NCBI GenBank assembly: GCA_030425385.1
Contig: JAUIAH010000014.1
Span: 1 to 64,000, forward strand
DNA: 64,000 nt
Source of the DNA: Verrucomicrobiia bacterium
GTDB taxonomy: Bacteria; Verrucomicrobiota; Verrucomicrobiia; Verrucomicrobiales; DEV007
Direction of reading: 5' to 3'
Within the stretch, counting starts at the first letter, position 1, and each line of letters begins with the position of its first letter. Below the pieces are notes generated by a model. The model was given only the letters and a program-made list of their open reading frames with translations. It did not search any database and was not told where the DNA came from. Both the position numbers and the translations under genes were made by a program. Shown one piece after another: positions 7,313 to 16,314 of the stretch.

Positions 7313-10165
7313 TCAGGCAGGATCGACGTAGCGATCGGGTGTGTCGAGATTGACTTCGGAATCGAGGATCTCCTTGCGGAGGTTGAGATTCTTCTTCTGT
7401 GCCCACCAATAGACGAACGGCGCGGCCACGAAGATGGACGAATAGGTCCCGATGAGCACCCCAATGATGATGGTGAAGGAGAAGTCGCGCAGCGCAGGGC
7501 CACCGAACAGGAAGAGAACGAGCAAGGCGAGAAGCGTCGTCAAACTCGTTAGCAAGGTCCGACGAAGGGTCTGCCGGATGGCCAAGTTCATCACGGACTT
7601 CACATCACCTGGCAGGCTGCGTAAGCTTTCCCGAATCCGGTCAAAGACCACGATGGTATCATTGATAGAATAACCCGCAATGGTGAGAAAGGCTCCCACA
7701 AGGACGAGGGAAAGCTCTCGTCCTGACAGGATCACGATACCACTCGTAATAATGAGGTCATGGACCAAGGCCACAATGGCACCTAAGGCAAAGGCGAATT
7801 CGAACCGAGCGGTGACGTAGAGCAGGATGCCGATTAGGGCCAACCCAAGGGCCAGCAGGGAACCGTAGGCCAACTCTTTACCAATGGCAGAGCCGACCGA
7901 ATCATTCTGGATACTCGTCGAGGCATCCAGATTCAGCTTCTCTTTGAGCAAGGCCTTCACTTCCTCGACTTGCTCGGCAGAAGCAGCAGGATTCTCTGCA
8001 TCCTTCTCCACCATGCGAATGGTCACATAGCGGGACTCCGATCCCACCGCTTGTTGGCTTTGCACGGTCGGTGGCTCAGCCAAGGCATACTCCGAGAGAG
8101 CGGTCGTCACACTGTCCACATTGATCGCATCACTCGTCACCTGCAGCGTGAACATGTGTCCCCCGCGGAAATCAACCCCCAGGGCATGGACATTGCGAAC
8201 CGCCATGCCGATGACAGCCGCTCCGATGAGGCAGAGCGAGATGATCATGGCCATCTTCCGCTTGCTGAGGAAATCGATGGTGTTGTCTGGAATGAATTCC
8301 CAGAAAGAAAGCTTCTTCAGCTTCCCGGTGTCTGTGGCCCAGTTAAAGATGACGCGCGTCACGACGAGCGCGGCAAACATCGATCCCAAGATCCCAACGA
8401 TCAGGGTAACGGCGAAGCCCTTCACGGGACCCGAGGCCACATAGTAGAGAATGAATGCCGTGATCAGGGAGGTGATGTTGGCGTCAAAGATCGCGGAGAA
8501 AGCCTTGTTGTAAGCACCGTTGATCGCATTTCCTAACGTTCGCCCATCGCCAATCTCTTCTTTCAGGCGCTCGTAGATGAGGACGTTGGCATCAATGGCA
8601 ATCCCGATGGTAAGGATGATCCCGGCAATTCCTGGTAGTGTCAGGGTGAACCCAAACATCGCCATGGAGCCTAACAAGAAGAGCAAGGTCATCACCAGAC
8701 CCAGGATGCTGATGATCCCCGCAGTGCGGTAGTAGATCAGCACAAAGATCAAGGTGAAGAGGAGACCGGCTGCCGCTGCGAGGAAGCCCTGCCGGATGGA
8801 CTCTTTCCCCAGGGCAGGATCGACACTGCTCTCGTTGTCAATCGCAAGCGAGTTACGCAAAGGGTTCTGCAAGGCAGCCGCCAACGAGCGGGCTTCTTCT
8901 TCCGTGAATTTGCCGGAAATCTCGGTGGTGCCATAGATCGCTGAGTTGATGTTAGGTGCAGAGAGCACCTCCCCATCAAGGACGATGGCCATGGGCTTAT
9001 TCGTATTCTTATCGGTGAGGTCGTAGAAGAGTTCTTTGCCCTTGCTGTCGAAGTTCACCATGATGCTCCAGGAGTTCGTGCTCCCCAGCGCCGGCCACGC
9101 TTGACTCACATAGGTCCCCTCGAGATCAGGACTCCGCTTCAGCAGGTAGTAGCCCTCATTCCCATCGTCCTTCTCCTTCGTGGGCATGGCCGCCATGCCG
9201 GGCACCACTTTCTCGCCCTTGGCGACCGCCGGTGCATCCGCTTGGCGCGTGCGATCCACGATGTGGAAATTCAGCTGGGACTTCTTCGTGATGAGTTGGC
9301 GAATGGCATCACGCTGCTCCTCGTCGATCCCTGGCATTTCCACAATCAAGCGGTCATCATCCTGGGGCACGATGCGCAATTCCTTTCCGCCGAAGGCATC
9401 AAGACGTTTGCGCAAGGTGGCGATCACACTATCCATTTCACCAGCAATGGCTTCCTGACCTTCGGGCCGGTCGATACGCACCTGGAAACTACTTCCCCCC
9501 ACGAGCTCGATGCCTTGCTCGATCGGCACCTGAGGCTTGGAGAGATCAAATTGATTGAGCGCACTCTTCAGCTCTTCCCAGACGTTGGCGACATCCGCGG
9601 GCTCTGCCGCGGGACGCTTGCCCTTCTCGGGCTCGTTCGGCTCCCAGAAACGGTAGACGTTGGTGAACTTCGGGTTCTCGGGACCTTCTTCCGCAGGCTT
9701 GTCGTCGCCATCGATCACATAGATCCGGCCCACGCCTCCATCGTAGGTCTTCTTGTAAGCCAGCTTGGTATCGAGATTGAACGAGCCCTCATTCTTAAAC
9801 GGGAACACCTTGCGTTCGTCGGCGCTATCGGAGACGAATCCGTTCTCGTTGAGGATACGCTGTGCGGTCTCCCGGACCGAAGTGACGGACTCGGCGGTGA
9901 CTTGGTCGAAACGCAAGCGCTCATCGGTGGCGCTCTGCTTCCGTGGGAAGAGCGCGTGGATGCAAAGCGCGGCAAGCAACACGGTGAGCATGCCGCCGAT
10001 CACGCGTTTCTGTTTGGTGAAGTCGGTAAAGAAATACCAAATGAACAACCCCAGCAGCCCGAGACCGAAGATCAGTTCCCAAATCGGGGAACCCGTCATG
10101 GCGTAGAACGCGAAGACGACGGCGAAGACGACGAGGACCAGGAGGTTGATGGACGAGGATTTCAT
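7313..10165 (-). CDS. secDF: Protein translocase subunit SecDF (fused)
   Basis: SecD and SecF joined in one 950-residue chain, which uses the proton motive force to help pull preproteins out of the SecYEG channel. The SecD half has an N-terminal membrane segment, a long periplasmic region ending in DGEVLSAPNI, and GIAIDANVLIYERLKEEI in the membrane domain. The SecF half starts near residue 630 with LGVDFRGGHMFTL and carries GYSINDTIVVFDRIRE. Two further membrane segments lie at the extreme N-terminus (INLLVLVVFAVVFAFYAM and a second near 30-45). It is the last gene of tgt-yajC-secDF, 60 bases after yajC. No clear ribosome site precedes the ATG. Confidence 0.96.
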   Translation of the reverse strand: MKSSSINLLVLVVFAVVFAFYAMTGSPIWELIFGLGLLGLFIWYFFTDFTKQKRVIGGMLTVLLAALCIHALFPRKQSATDERLRFDQVTAESVTSVRETAQRILNENGFVSDSADERKVFPFKNEGSFNLDTKLAYKKTYDGGVGRIYVIDGDDKPAEEGPENPKFTNVYRFWEPNEPEKGKRPAAEPADVANVWEELKSALNQFDLSKPQVPIEQGIELVGGSSFQVRIDRPEGQEAIAGEMDSVIATLRKRLDAFGGKELRIVPQDDDRLIVEMPGIDEEQRDAIRQLITKKSQLNFHIVDRTRQADAPAVAKGEKVVPGMAAMPTKEKDDGNEGYYLLKRSPDLEGTYVSQAWPALGSTNSWSIMVNFDSKGKELFYDLTDKNTNKPMAIVLDGEVLSAPNINSAIYGTTEISGKFTEEEARSLAAALQNPLRNSLAIDNESSVDPALGKESIRQGFLAAAAGLLFTLIFVLIYYRTAGIISILGLVMTLLFLLGSMAMFGFTLTLPGIAGIILTIGIAIDANVLIYERLKEEIGDGRTLGNAINGAYNKAFSAIFDANITSLITAFILYYVASGPVKGFAVTLIVGILGSMFAALVVTRVIFNWATDTGKLKKLSFWEFIPDNTIDFLSKRKMAMIISLCLIGAAVIGMAVRNVHALGVDFRGGHMFTLQVTSDAINVDSVTTALSEYALAEPPTVQSQQAVGSESRYVTIRMVEKDAENPAASAEQVEEVKALLKEKLNLDASTSIQNDSVGSAIGKELAYGSLLALGLALIGILLYVTARFEFAFALGAIVALVHDLIITSGIVILSGRELSLVLVGAFLTIAGYSINDTIVVFDRIRESLRSLPGDVKSVMNLAIRQTLRRTLLTSLTTLLALLVLFLFGGPALRDFSFTIIIGVLIGTYSSIFVAAPFVYWWAQKKNLNLRKEILDSEVNLDTPDRYVDPA

Positions 10166-10225
10166 AAAACTAGACTAAAGAGGGCAGCGAGGGTGACAGA
10201 GCAAAGAGGATCGATGGGCAGCCGT

Positions 10226-10588
10226 TCAAGAGGATTCTTTCTCTTCGGACGGACTTTCGCTCGCATCGCCTCCCTCCCCTTTGGGTGTGGTGCTGGCAAT
10301 GGCGGATTTCTCGAACTCGATCTTCACGTTATCCGCCACCTTCACCATCAACGTGCGCTCCTTAACATTGGTCACGAGTCCATGAATCCCCGCGCTCGTG
10401 ACGACTTTATCACCAACCCTGAGCTGCGCCACGCGGGCCTCCAGTTCCTTCTGACGCTGCCGCTGAGGACGGATCAGGAGGAAATACATGATGACAAACA
10501 TCAGAATCATCATGATCAGCCCAGAATAGGGATTTCCCTGCGGCGGGGCTTGTGCCGCAATAATGCTAACAATTTCCGTAGATCTCAC
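10226..10588 (-). CDS. yajC: Preprotein translocase subunit YajC
   Basis: The small accessory subunit of the SecDF-YajC complex, 120 residues. One membrane helix (MMILMFVIMYFLLI) is followed by the hallmark RPQRQRQKE and a YajC domain with LRVGDKVVTSAGIHG. The C-terminal tail is acidic and low-complexity (GEGGDASESPSEEKESS). I set the start at the GTG at 10588 because it overlaps the tgt stop codon as GTGA, the signature of translational coupling. The frame stays open upstream inside tgt, but that part is the tgt sequence read in another frame. It lies between tgt and secDF, the conserved order in many bacteria. Confidence 0.93.
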   Translation of the reverse strand: MRSTEIVSIIAAQAPPQGNPYSGLIMMILMFVIMYFLLIRPQRQRQKELEARVAQLRVGDKVVTSAGIHGLVTNVKERTLMVKVADNVKIEFEKSAIASTTPKGEGGDASESPSEEKESS

Positions 10589-11715
10589 GTGGCTTGGTCG
10601 GATTGGTGGTATTGAGTCATAAACTCCTCGCGAAACGTAGTGAAACACGAGGAATCTAGCGCTTCCCGAGCCCGCCGCGCGAGGGACAGATAGAAATGCA
10701 GATTATGCAGAGAAATCAACCGCAAACCCAGGATTTCATTGGCCTTTAATAAATGGCGTAAGTAGGCCCTACTGAACCCCTTGCGACACGGATAGGAATT
10801 GGAGTCCTCCTCGATCGGAGAGGTGTCTTTGGCAAAGCGCTCGTTCTTCAGATTGATCGGTCCACGCGCCGTGAGGGCTGTTCCGTGGCGCGCCAAACGC
10901 GTCGGCAAGACGCAATCAAAGAGATCGATCCCGCGCCCGATCATCTCCACGAGTTGAGGCGGCGTGCCCAAGCCCATCGCATAGCGTGGCTTGTCCACAG
11001 GAAGGAAGGGCTCGGCATTCTCTACGGCACGAAACATCTCCTCCTCGGGTTCGCCCACGCTCACGCCGCCCACGGCATACCCATCGAGATCAAGGTCTAC
11101 CAGCGCCTTGGCAGAAGCCTCCCGCAGATCCGCATAGATGGATCCCTGAACAATTCCGAAATGGAGCTGCCGCTCCGGCGCATGAGCCTCCGTCCAGTCC
11201 TTGCACCGCTGCGCCCAGCGTGTCGTCAGCCCCAGACTCTTCTCCGCATAGTCCCGATCACAAGGATACGGCGGGCACTCGTCGAAATACATCGCGATGT
11301 CCGAGCCCAAGGTGGCCTGAATCTCCATGGAAATCTCTGGCGACAACAGCATCCGTGCCCCATTCAGGTGATTCTGAAACGCTACCCCTTCTTCCGTGAT
11401 CTTGCGCAACTTTGCTAGGGAGAACACCTGGTAACCGCCACTATCCGTCAGGATGGGCCGATCCCACCGCATGAACTCATGCAGGCCTCCGAACTCGCGG
11501 ATCACCTCCAACCCCGGTCGCAGATGCAAATGATAGGTGTTTCCCAAGATGACTTCCGCATCCAACTCATCTTCCAGTTCCTCGGGAGAAACCGCCTTCA
11601 CCGTCCCCTGAGTCCCCACCGGCATGAAGGTCGGCGTCTGAATGACCCCATGTGCCGTGGTCAGACGACCACGACGCGCCTTCGATTGGGGATCGGTTGA
11701 AAGAAGCTCGAACAC
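10585..11715 (-). CDS. tgt: Queuine/preQ1 tRNA-guanine transglycosylase
   Basis: Exchanges guanine at the wobble position of GUN-anticodon tRNAs for the queuosine precursor, 376 residues. Catalytic residues are present: TDSGGYQVFSL with the base-recognition Asp, and GIDLFDCVLPTR with the nucleophilic Asp. The C-terminal zinc site is odd. Where the family normally has Cys-x-Cys-x2-Cys followed by His, this protein reads SNSYPCRKGFSRAYL, so only the third cysteine (310) remains with the His in SLHNL (337), and one residue is inserted. It is the first gene of the tgt-yajC-secDF operon. Assignment is firm; metal binding is uncertain. Confidence 0.95.
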   Translation of the reverse strand: MFELLSTDPQSKARRGRLTTAHGVIQTPTFMPVGTQGTVKAVSPEELEDELDAEVILGNTYHLHLRPGLEVIREFGGLHEFMRWDRPILTDSGGYQVFSLAKLRKITEEGVAFQNHLNGARMLLSPEISMEIQATLGSDIAMYFDECPPYPCDRDYAEKSLGLTTRWAQRCKDWTEAHAPERQLHFGIVQGSIYADLREASAKALVDLDLDGYAVGGVSVGEPEEEMFRAVENAEPFLPVDKPRYAMGLGTPPQLVEMIGRGIDLFDCVLPTRLARHGTALTARGPINLKNERFAKDTSPIEEDSNSYPCRKGFSRAYLRHLLKANEILGLRLISLHNLHFYLSLARRAREALDSSCFTTFREEFMTQYHQSDQAT

Positions 11716-11904
11716 AAGGGCGACTAACCAGGCCAGACCCGAGGGGTGGTCAAGTCCCCAAGCGCAAATTCACAAAGGTAAGAAGGCCGCCCCCGTACCT
11801 TTCGCTGGGCGATTGCGTTGTAACGGCCGGACCTGCTGCGGCGCCGCAGTCCTCACGCGAAGTCACGCGCCACCTCAAAACACCAACCCAAACCCGTTCA
11901 AACC

Positions 11905-13077
11905 ATGAAGACACCCCTGCATCCCCACCCCTTCGCCGGCCGATGTCGACTCCTTCTCGGATGGCTGACCCTTTGGATCACTGCCTTCGGCGTCCTTGCC
12001 CAGGATGCCGCACCTTGTCACGGCATCGTTCAGAAGATCGTCCAACGCGACGGCACCATCACCTATCAACTAATCTGTGAGGGCGAGTGCCCAGACGGCG
12101 GCCGCTGCGCCCCGCGTCGTTCACAAAACCACCACGGCGGCATCCGCGAATGGTGCGGCTGTGGCGAGCAAGAGCCCCAACATTGTCACATCGTCCTCTA
12201 CCGTCCTGGGCCAGGCGAAGGCGGCGGCGAACACCGCGTCTTCTGCGCGGGCACCTGCCCCGATGGGCATCGCTGCCAGCTGCAAGAAGTGCTCATTCAG
12301 GAAACCGACGGACACCGCGTGTTCCATCTCAGGTGCCTTTGCCCGGGTGAGAATGAACCACATCCTGACGACCAAAGCACTCCCGATCCCACCAACGACG
12401 ACGACGACGAGGCTCCCTGCTGCGATGATGCCAAGCCTTGCAAAGGCTACGTTCAGAAAGTCGTGCAAGCCGACGGCACGGTCACGTTTCAGTTAGGCTG
12501 TCGCGGCACCTGCCCGGATGGACGCCCCTGCCAAACTCACCGTCGCGAGAATCACCATGGCGGCATTCGCGAATGGTGTGGTTGTGAGGACACCGAACCA
12601 CGTGGTTGCCACATCGTTCTCTACCGGCCCGGCAGAGGCGAAGGCGGTGGCGAGCCCCGCGTCTTCTGCGCAGGCGCTTGCCCCGACGGCCGCGCCTGCC
12701 GCATCCAGGAAACCCTTGTCGCCCAGGCCGATGGCACCAAGGTCTTTCGTTACACCTGTGAGTGCCCTGACAATGAAGCAGCAGCTGATTTGCAGACCCC
12801 TAACGCGAAACGTCAGGCACTGGCCCGCCGATTGCACGAAAGCGCTTCCCGTGACCTTCGCGTTGTCGCCATGCCCATGCGCGGCGAACGCCACCTTTGC
12901 CTGGAGTTCACAGGCATTCCGGAGACGCGCTACCGCGTGCTGGTCACATCCGATTTCCAGGAATGGTCGACGGTAGGAGAAGCCTCTCTTCTAGAGAACG
13001 GCCGTTTCCAGTGGATCGATGAGCACTGGATGGATGGCACGCCACGTTTCTACATTGTCGAGGAGATCGACGAGTAG
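11905..13077 (+). CDS. Secreted cysteine-rich protein with four six-cysteine modules
   Basis: I do not know this family. A signal peptide (about 1-32) leads into two 110-residue repeats (38-147 and 179-288), each with twelve cysteines at identical spacing. Each repeat is itself two modules of the pattern C-x19-C-x3-C-x5-C-x15 or 19-C-x-C with a central CPDGxxC, giving four modules and 24 cysteines in all. HHGGIREWCGC and CHIVLYRPG recur in both repeats. An acidic linker (NDDDDEAPCCDD) separates them. The last 80 residues resemble the C-terminal beta domain common on verrucomicrobial secreted proteins (YRVLVTSDFQEW, then TPRFYIVEE). Many disulfides, or metal binding by Cys and His, are likely. 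No neighbour hints at a role. Confidence 0.8.
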   Translation: MKTPLHPHPFAGRCRLLLGWLTLWITAFGVLAQDAAPCHGIVQKIVQRDGTITYQLICEGECPDGGRCAPRRSQNHHGGIREWCGCGEQEPQHCHIVLYRPGPGEGGGEHRVFCAGTCPDGHRCQLQEVLIQETDGHRVFHLRCLCPGENEPHPDDQSTPDPTNDDDDEAPCCDDAKPCKGYVQKVVQADGTVTFQLGCRGTCPDGRPCQTHRRENHHGGIREWCGCEDTEPRGCHIVLYRPGRGEGGGEPRVFCAGACPDGRACRIQETLVAQADGTKVFRYTCECPDNEAAADLQTPNAKRQALARRLHESASRDLRVVAMPMRGERHLCLEFTGIPETRYRVLVTSDFQEWSTVGEASLLENGRFQWIDEHWMDGTPRFYIVEEIDE

Positions 13078-13105
13078 AAAGACTCCGCCATTGGCGCTCA
13101 AAGAC

Positions 13106-13137
13106 AGAGAGGGAACTGCTTCGGTGGTTCCCTCTCT
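13106..13137. terminator. Bidirectional stem-loop between convergent genes
   Basis: AGAGAGGGAAC and GTTCCCTCTCT form an 11-base perfect stem around a 10-base loop containing TTCG. It sits 29 bases after the stop of the cysteine-rich protein gene and 45 bases before the hisF stop, and is followed on the plus strand by a short pyrimidine run. It probably ends transcription from both sides. Confidence 0.75.
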
Positions 13138-13181
13138 TGCCTTTCACATCTCTTCTCCAATGGCCAGGAGTGGCTGGAATG

Positions 13182-13961
13182 CTAACACGTGGCGACCGCT
13201 TGCGCTGGACGCACGGCGATGCCCTGATCGTGTAGGAAAGCTTTGGACTCCGCGATGGTGTATTCGCCAAAGTGAAAGATGCTCGCCGCGAGCACGGCAT
13301 CCGCCTTCCCTTGGGTGAGCCCATCGGCGAGGTGTTGCAAGGTTCCCACGCCTCCACTCGCGATGACTGGAATGTTTACCGCTTCGCTCACGGTCCGCGT
13401 GAGTTCCAGATCGTAACCATCCTTGGTGCCATCGGCATCCATGCTGGTGAGAAGGATCTCTCCAGCGCCGAGCGCTTCCCCACGCTTGGCCCATTCAATG
13501 GCATCGAGGTCGGTGGGATTGCGGCCGCCGTGGGTATAGACGGTCCAACTACCGGAGTCGTTCCGCTTCGCATCGATGGCAAGGACAATGCACTGCACTC
13601 CAAACGCCCGCGCCCCCTCAGCGATCACTTCCGGTCGATTGATCGCTGCCGTATTCACGCTCACTTTATCGGCACCCGCGAGCAGCATGGTGCGCATGTC
13701 GTCCACCGTGCGAATCCCCCCACCCACGGTCAATGGCATGTGGCACTGACGAGCAGTTTCCTCTACCACATCCACCATGGTGCGACGCGCGTCGGAGGAA
13801 GCGGTGATGTCGAGAAACACGAGTTCGTCCGCACCCTGACGTTCATACTCCATGGCGCACTCCACCGGGTCTCCGGCGTCTCGCAGGTCCACAAACTGCG
13901 TGCCCTTGACGACCCGTCCATCGGTAACATCAAGGCAAGGAATGATTCGTTTGGTCAACAT
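13182..13961 (-). CDS. hisF: Imidazole glycerol phosphate synthase subunit HisF
   Basis: The cyclase half of the HisHF enzyme, which uses ammonia from HisH to make imidazole glycerol phosphate and AICAR in histidine synthesis. It is a 259-residue (beta/alpha)8 barrel of the usual length. Catalytic Asp11 (IIPCLDV) and the second Asp (LAIDAKR, about 130) are present, as are the phosphate-binding motifs VGGGIRT and IASGGVGT. No other his gene is nearby, so histidine genes are dispersed. Only 23 bases separate its start from that of the divergent recombinase gene, and I see no clear ribosome site. Confidence 0.96.
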   Translation of the reverse strand: MLTKRIIPCLDVTDGRVVKGTQFVDLRDAGDPVECAMEYERQGADELVFLDITASSDARRTMVDVVEETARQCHMPLTVGGGIRTVDDMRTMLLAGADKVSVNTAAINRPEVIAEGARAFGVQCIVLAIDAKRNDSGSWTVYTHGGRNPTDLDAIEWAKRGEALGAGEILLTSMDADGTKDGYDLELTRTVSEAVNIPVIASGGVGTLQHLADGLTQGKADAVLAASIFHFGEYTIAESKAFLHDQGIAVRPAQAVATC

Positions 13962-13984
13962 GATGTGCTACGCTAGGGGGCACC

Positions 13985-14962
13985 ATGCCCTCCAGCAAGT
14001 CAGCTTCTGACGAAAGCCCCACGGACCTCGATCCCACTCTCGCGGCCGCCGCGGATGCCCGCGTGGATGCCCGCGTGGATGCCCGCGTGGATGCCTTTCT
14101 CGCCTTCCTTGAGGTAGAGAAAGATGCCTCCGAGCGCACGCGCCGCAACTACCTGCATGCCTTGCAGCGCTTTCGAGAACGCCATCCTACCACTTTCCGA
14201 TCTTGGGAAGCCTGTGAAGCGGACGACTTTCGCGCCTACCTCTTTGCGATGATGAAAGAGGAACACGCGCGCAGCACCATCCGGCTGCACTTCGCAGCAC
14301 TGCGCTCTTTCTACAAATTCCTATCACAACGCCATGGGGTGGAGCCTAATCCTCTCAAGGAGGTGCAATTGCCCAAGCTTGAGAAGAAATTGCCCGTAGT
14401 CCTCACACTCAAACAAGTGGAAGATCTGTTGGCCTTGCCGTTGACGTTAGAACAACCGCAACAAGCCCCCACCTGGGTGGGCGAGCGAGACGCCGCCATC
14501 CTCGAACTCTTCTACAGCACGGGGATGCGTTTGGAAGAGTTGGCCAACGCCAACGTGGAGGATATCGACGACTATCAAGAAACCATGCGCGTGGTGGGGA
14601 AAGGACGGAAAGAACGTCTCTGCCCCATTGGTTCGCACGCCCTTGTGGCCCTGCAACGCTATCGTCAGAAGGCAAGTGTACACGAGGGCCCCTTGTTTCT
14701 CTCCAAACTCCGCAAACGCCTCTCCCGCACTTCCATTCACGCCGTCGTGAAGAAGTATCTCCGCCACTCTGACATACCCATTGATGTCAGCGCTCATAAA
14801 CTGCGCCACTCATTTGCGACGCATTTGTTAGATAATGGGGCGGACTTGCGAAGTGTCCAGGCGTTGTTGGGGCACGCTAGCCTTTCCACCACGCAGATCT
14901 ACACGCACGTCAGCGTGGAACGGATGAAAGAGACCTACGACGGCGCACACCCCCGCGCCTAG
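13985..14962 (+). CDS. xerC: XerC/XerD-type tyrosine recombinase
   Basis: Site-specific recombinase that resolves chromosome dimers at dif, or a close relative, 325 residues. After an unusual N-terminal extension comes a SAM-like core-binding domain (FLAFLEVEKDASERTRRNYL) and a catalytic domain with Arg in STGMRLEEL, Lys in VGKGRKER, HKLRHSF, LGHASLSTTQIYTHV with the second His, and the nucleophile Tyr. All catalytic residues are intact, in contrast to the island integrase. Residues 24-37 are a (DARV)3 repeat made by a 12-base tandem repeat. GGGGG lies a few bases before the ATG. I cannot tell XerC from XerD with certainty. Confidence 0.88.
   Translation: MPSSKSASDESPTDLDPTLAAAADARVDARVDARVDAFLAFLEVEKDASERTRRNYLHALQRFRERHPTTFRSWEACEADDFRAYLFAMMKEEHARSTIRLHFAALRSFYKFLSQRHGVEPNPLKEVQLPKLEKKLPVVLTLKQVEDLLALPLTLEQPQQAPTWVGERDAAILELFYSTGMRLEELANANVEDIDDYQETMRVVGKGRKERLCPIGSHALVALQRYRQKASVHEGPLFLSKLRKRLSRTSIHAVVKKYLRHSDIPIDVSAHKLRHSFATHLLDNGADLRSVQALLGHASLSTTQIYTHVSVERMKETYDGAHPRA
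14054..14095 (+). repeat. 12-base in-frame tandem repeat inside xerC
   Basis: Three and a half copies of GATGCCCGCGTG encode the repeated tetrapeptide DARV near the N-terminus of the recombinase. The unit is a multiple of three, so gain or loss of copies would keep the frame. Confidence 0.9.
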
Positions 14963-14965
14963 CGA

Positions 14966-15475
14966 CTATTCAAAGTTGAAGTTCGGCGGCTCCCCATCGG
15001 TAGGCATGGGGAAGGCTCCCTGGCTCACCGCAGCACCAATAGACGCCATGGCGATGGCCATGACAATCCCGAGCACAAAGCCAATGATGATCATGATGCC
15101 GATGAACTTCCAATAAACCCGCTGCTGCAAGAGGGCCTCTTCAAGGTGCGCGGTGCTCCGAGAAATCTGCAAGTTCCCGATCGCTGAACCGTATTTCCAC
15201 AGCTTCAGCGTCGGAAAGATGAAGATGATCCCATAGAGAATATAGATGACGCCGACGATCGCCATGGGCGCGCCCACCTGAGTGGCAGCGGCGAACATGC
15301 CCAGCGATCCCAAGAACATGAAGGCGGCACCAATGAATCCGAGCACGGCAATGAAACGCACCCAGGGCTTGGTTCCTAAAAGTTCACTGATGGCGCGAGG
15401 GCTTACCTCACTGTTGGCGGCGGAATTGGTACCCGTGAGATCGGATGTCGGACTTTGATAGGGATTCTGATCCAT
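14966..15475 (-). CDS. Small membrane protein (DUF5362-like)
   Basis: A 169-residue protein with the N-terminal MDQNPYQSP typical of several PVC-group membrane proteins, then three or four membrane helices (about 43-60, 68-92 and 125-150). GVIYILYGIIFIFPTLKLW resembles DUF5362 family proteins. No catalytic residues are evident and the function is unknown. It is convergent with the recombinase gene, with three bases between the stop codons, and divergent from the RDD gene. Confidence 0.7.
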   Translation of the reverse strand: MDQNPYQSPTSDLTGTNSAANSEVSPRAISELLGTKPWVRFIAVLGFIGAAFMFLGSLGMFAAATQVGAPMAIVGVIYILYGIIFIFPTLKLWKYGSAIGNLQISRSTAHLEEALLQQRVYWKFIGIMIIIGFVLGIVMAIAMASIGAAVSQGAFPMPTDGEPPNFNFE

Positions 15476-15573
15476 GACACGATGATCTTAAAGACCAGTA
15501 TCTCCCTGTCGATGAGAAAGTCCCGCCGGGATTCTATAGGCAATTCCTGAAATCTGTGTTTCCTTGGCGGCAC

Positions 15574-16302
15574 ATGTCAGAGTTGGCGGACACGGGCAAG
15601 TTGGACACGCGGCATCGCATCGAGCTGACGGAGGGCGTCGAGATCTGGCTGCCCATCGCGGGCCCGTTCGCTCGTGGGCTGGCGTTCATGGTGGACCTTC
15701 TCCTCCGCCTAGTCGTGGCCCTGATCGTGACCTTGCTCCTCGGCATGGCCAGCGGCTATCTGGGTGAGAACGTGACCCAGGGGCTCATCCTTCTCTTCGC
15801 CTTCTTCTGGATGTGGTTCTACAACGTGCCCTTCGAGTTGGGCAAACGCGGGGCCACGCCAGGCAAACGCTTCATGGGTCTTCGCGTGGTGCAACTGTCG
15901 GGCGCTCCCGTGACATTCAGTCAGTCTCTTGTTAGGAATTTCCTTCGGTTCGTCGATGGCCTCCCGTTGGCCTATGGCCTCGGGCTACTCTCCTGCATCT
16001 CCACGCGCAGCTTCCAACGACTCGGCGATCTTGCAGCGGGCACAGCCGTGATCTATTCCAAGCCTAACCAAAGCGCTTCTGGTCTCGTTCCCGATCACTT
16101 GAAACCCCTCGCCCCGACCATGCCTCTGGATCGTGAGGAGCAACTCGCTATTCTCAACTTTCTCGATCGCGCCGGTTCGTGGTCGGATGCCCGTCGCGAA
16201 GAGATGGCTTCACAACTCCCCGCACTCACCGGCGGCGTCAGCGGCCCAGATGCCGTCGACCGCCTTCTGCGAATCGGCCTGTGGATTCGCCAGTCATCCT
16301 AA
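15574..16302 (+). CDS. RDD family membrane protein
   Basis: First gene of a six-gene collinear cluster ending at 22200. It has 242 residues with an RDD membrane domain in the first two thirds: FARGLAFMVDLLLR gives the Arg and first Asp, ELGKRGATPGKRFMGLRVV is the family signature, and FQRLGDLAAGTAVIY closes it. A soluble helical tail follows. I chose the ATG at 15574 over an in-frame GTG at 15556. RDD proteins are often found beside SpoIIM and MoxR genes, as here; some are linked to ion transport, but the role of this one is not shown by the sequence. Confidence 0.88.
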   Translation: MSELADTGKLDTRHRIELTEGVEIWLPIAGPFARGLAFMVDLLLRLVVALIVTLLLGMASGYLGENVTQGLILLFAFFWMWFYNVPFELGKRGATPGKRFMGLRVVQLSGAPVTFSQSLVRNFLRFVDGLPLAYGLGLLSCISTRSFQRLGDLAAGTAVIYSKPNQSASGLVPDHLKPLAPTMPLDREEQLAILNFLDRAGSWSDARREEMASQLPALTGGVSGPDAVDRLLRIGLWIRQSS

Positions 16303-16314
16303 CAGTGCCCTCCT

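Noticed and set aside
9101-10615. Long open frame (504 codons) on the plus strand opposite secDF and yajC
   Set aside because: It lies entirely antisense to two well-recognised genes, its translation has no family motif and is a His/Arg/Gly-rich by-product of the reverse frame.
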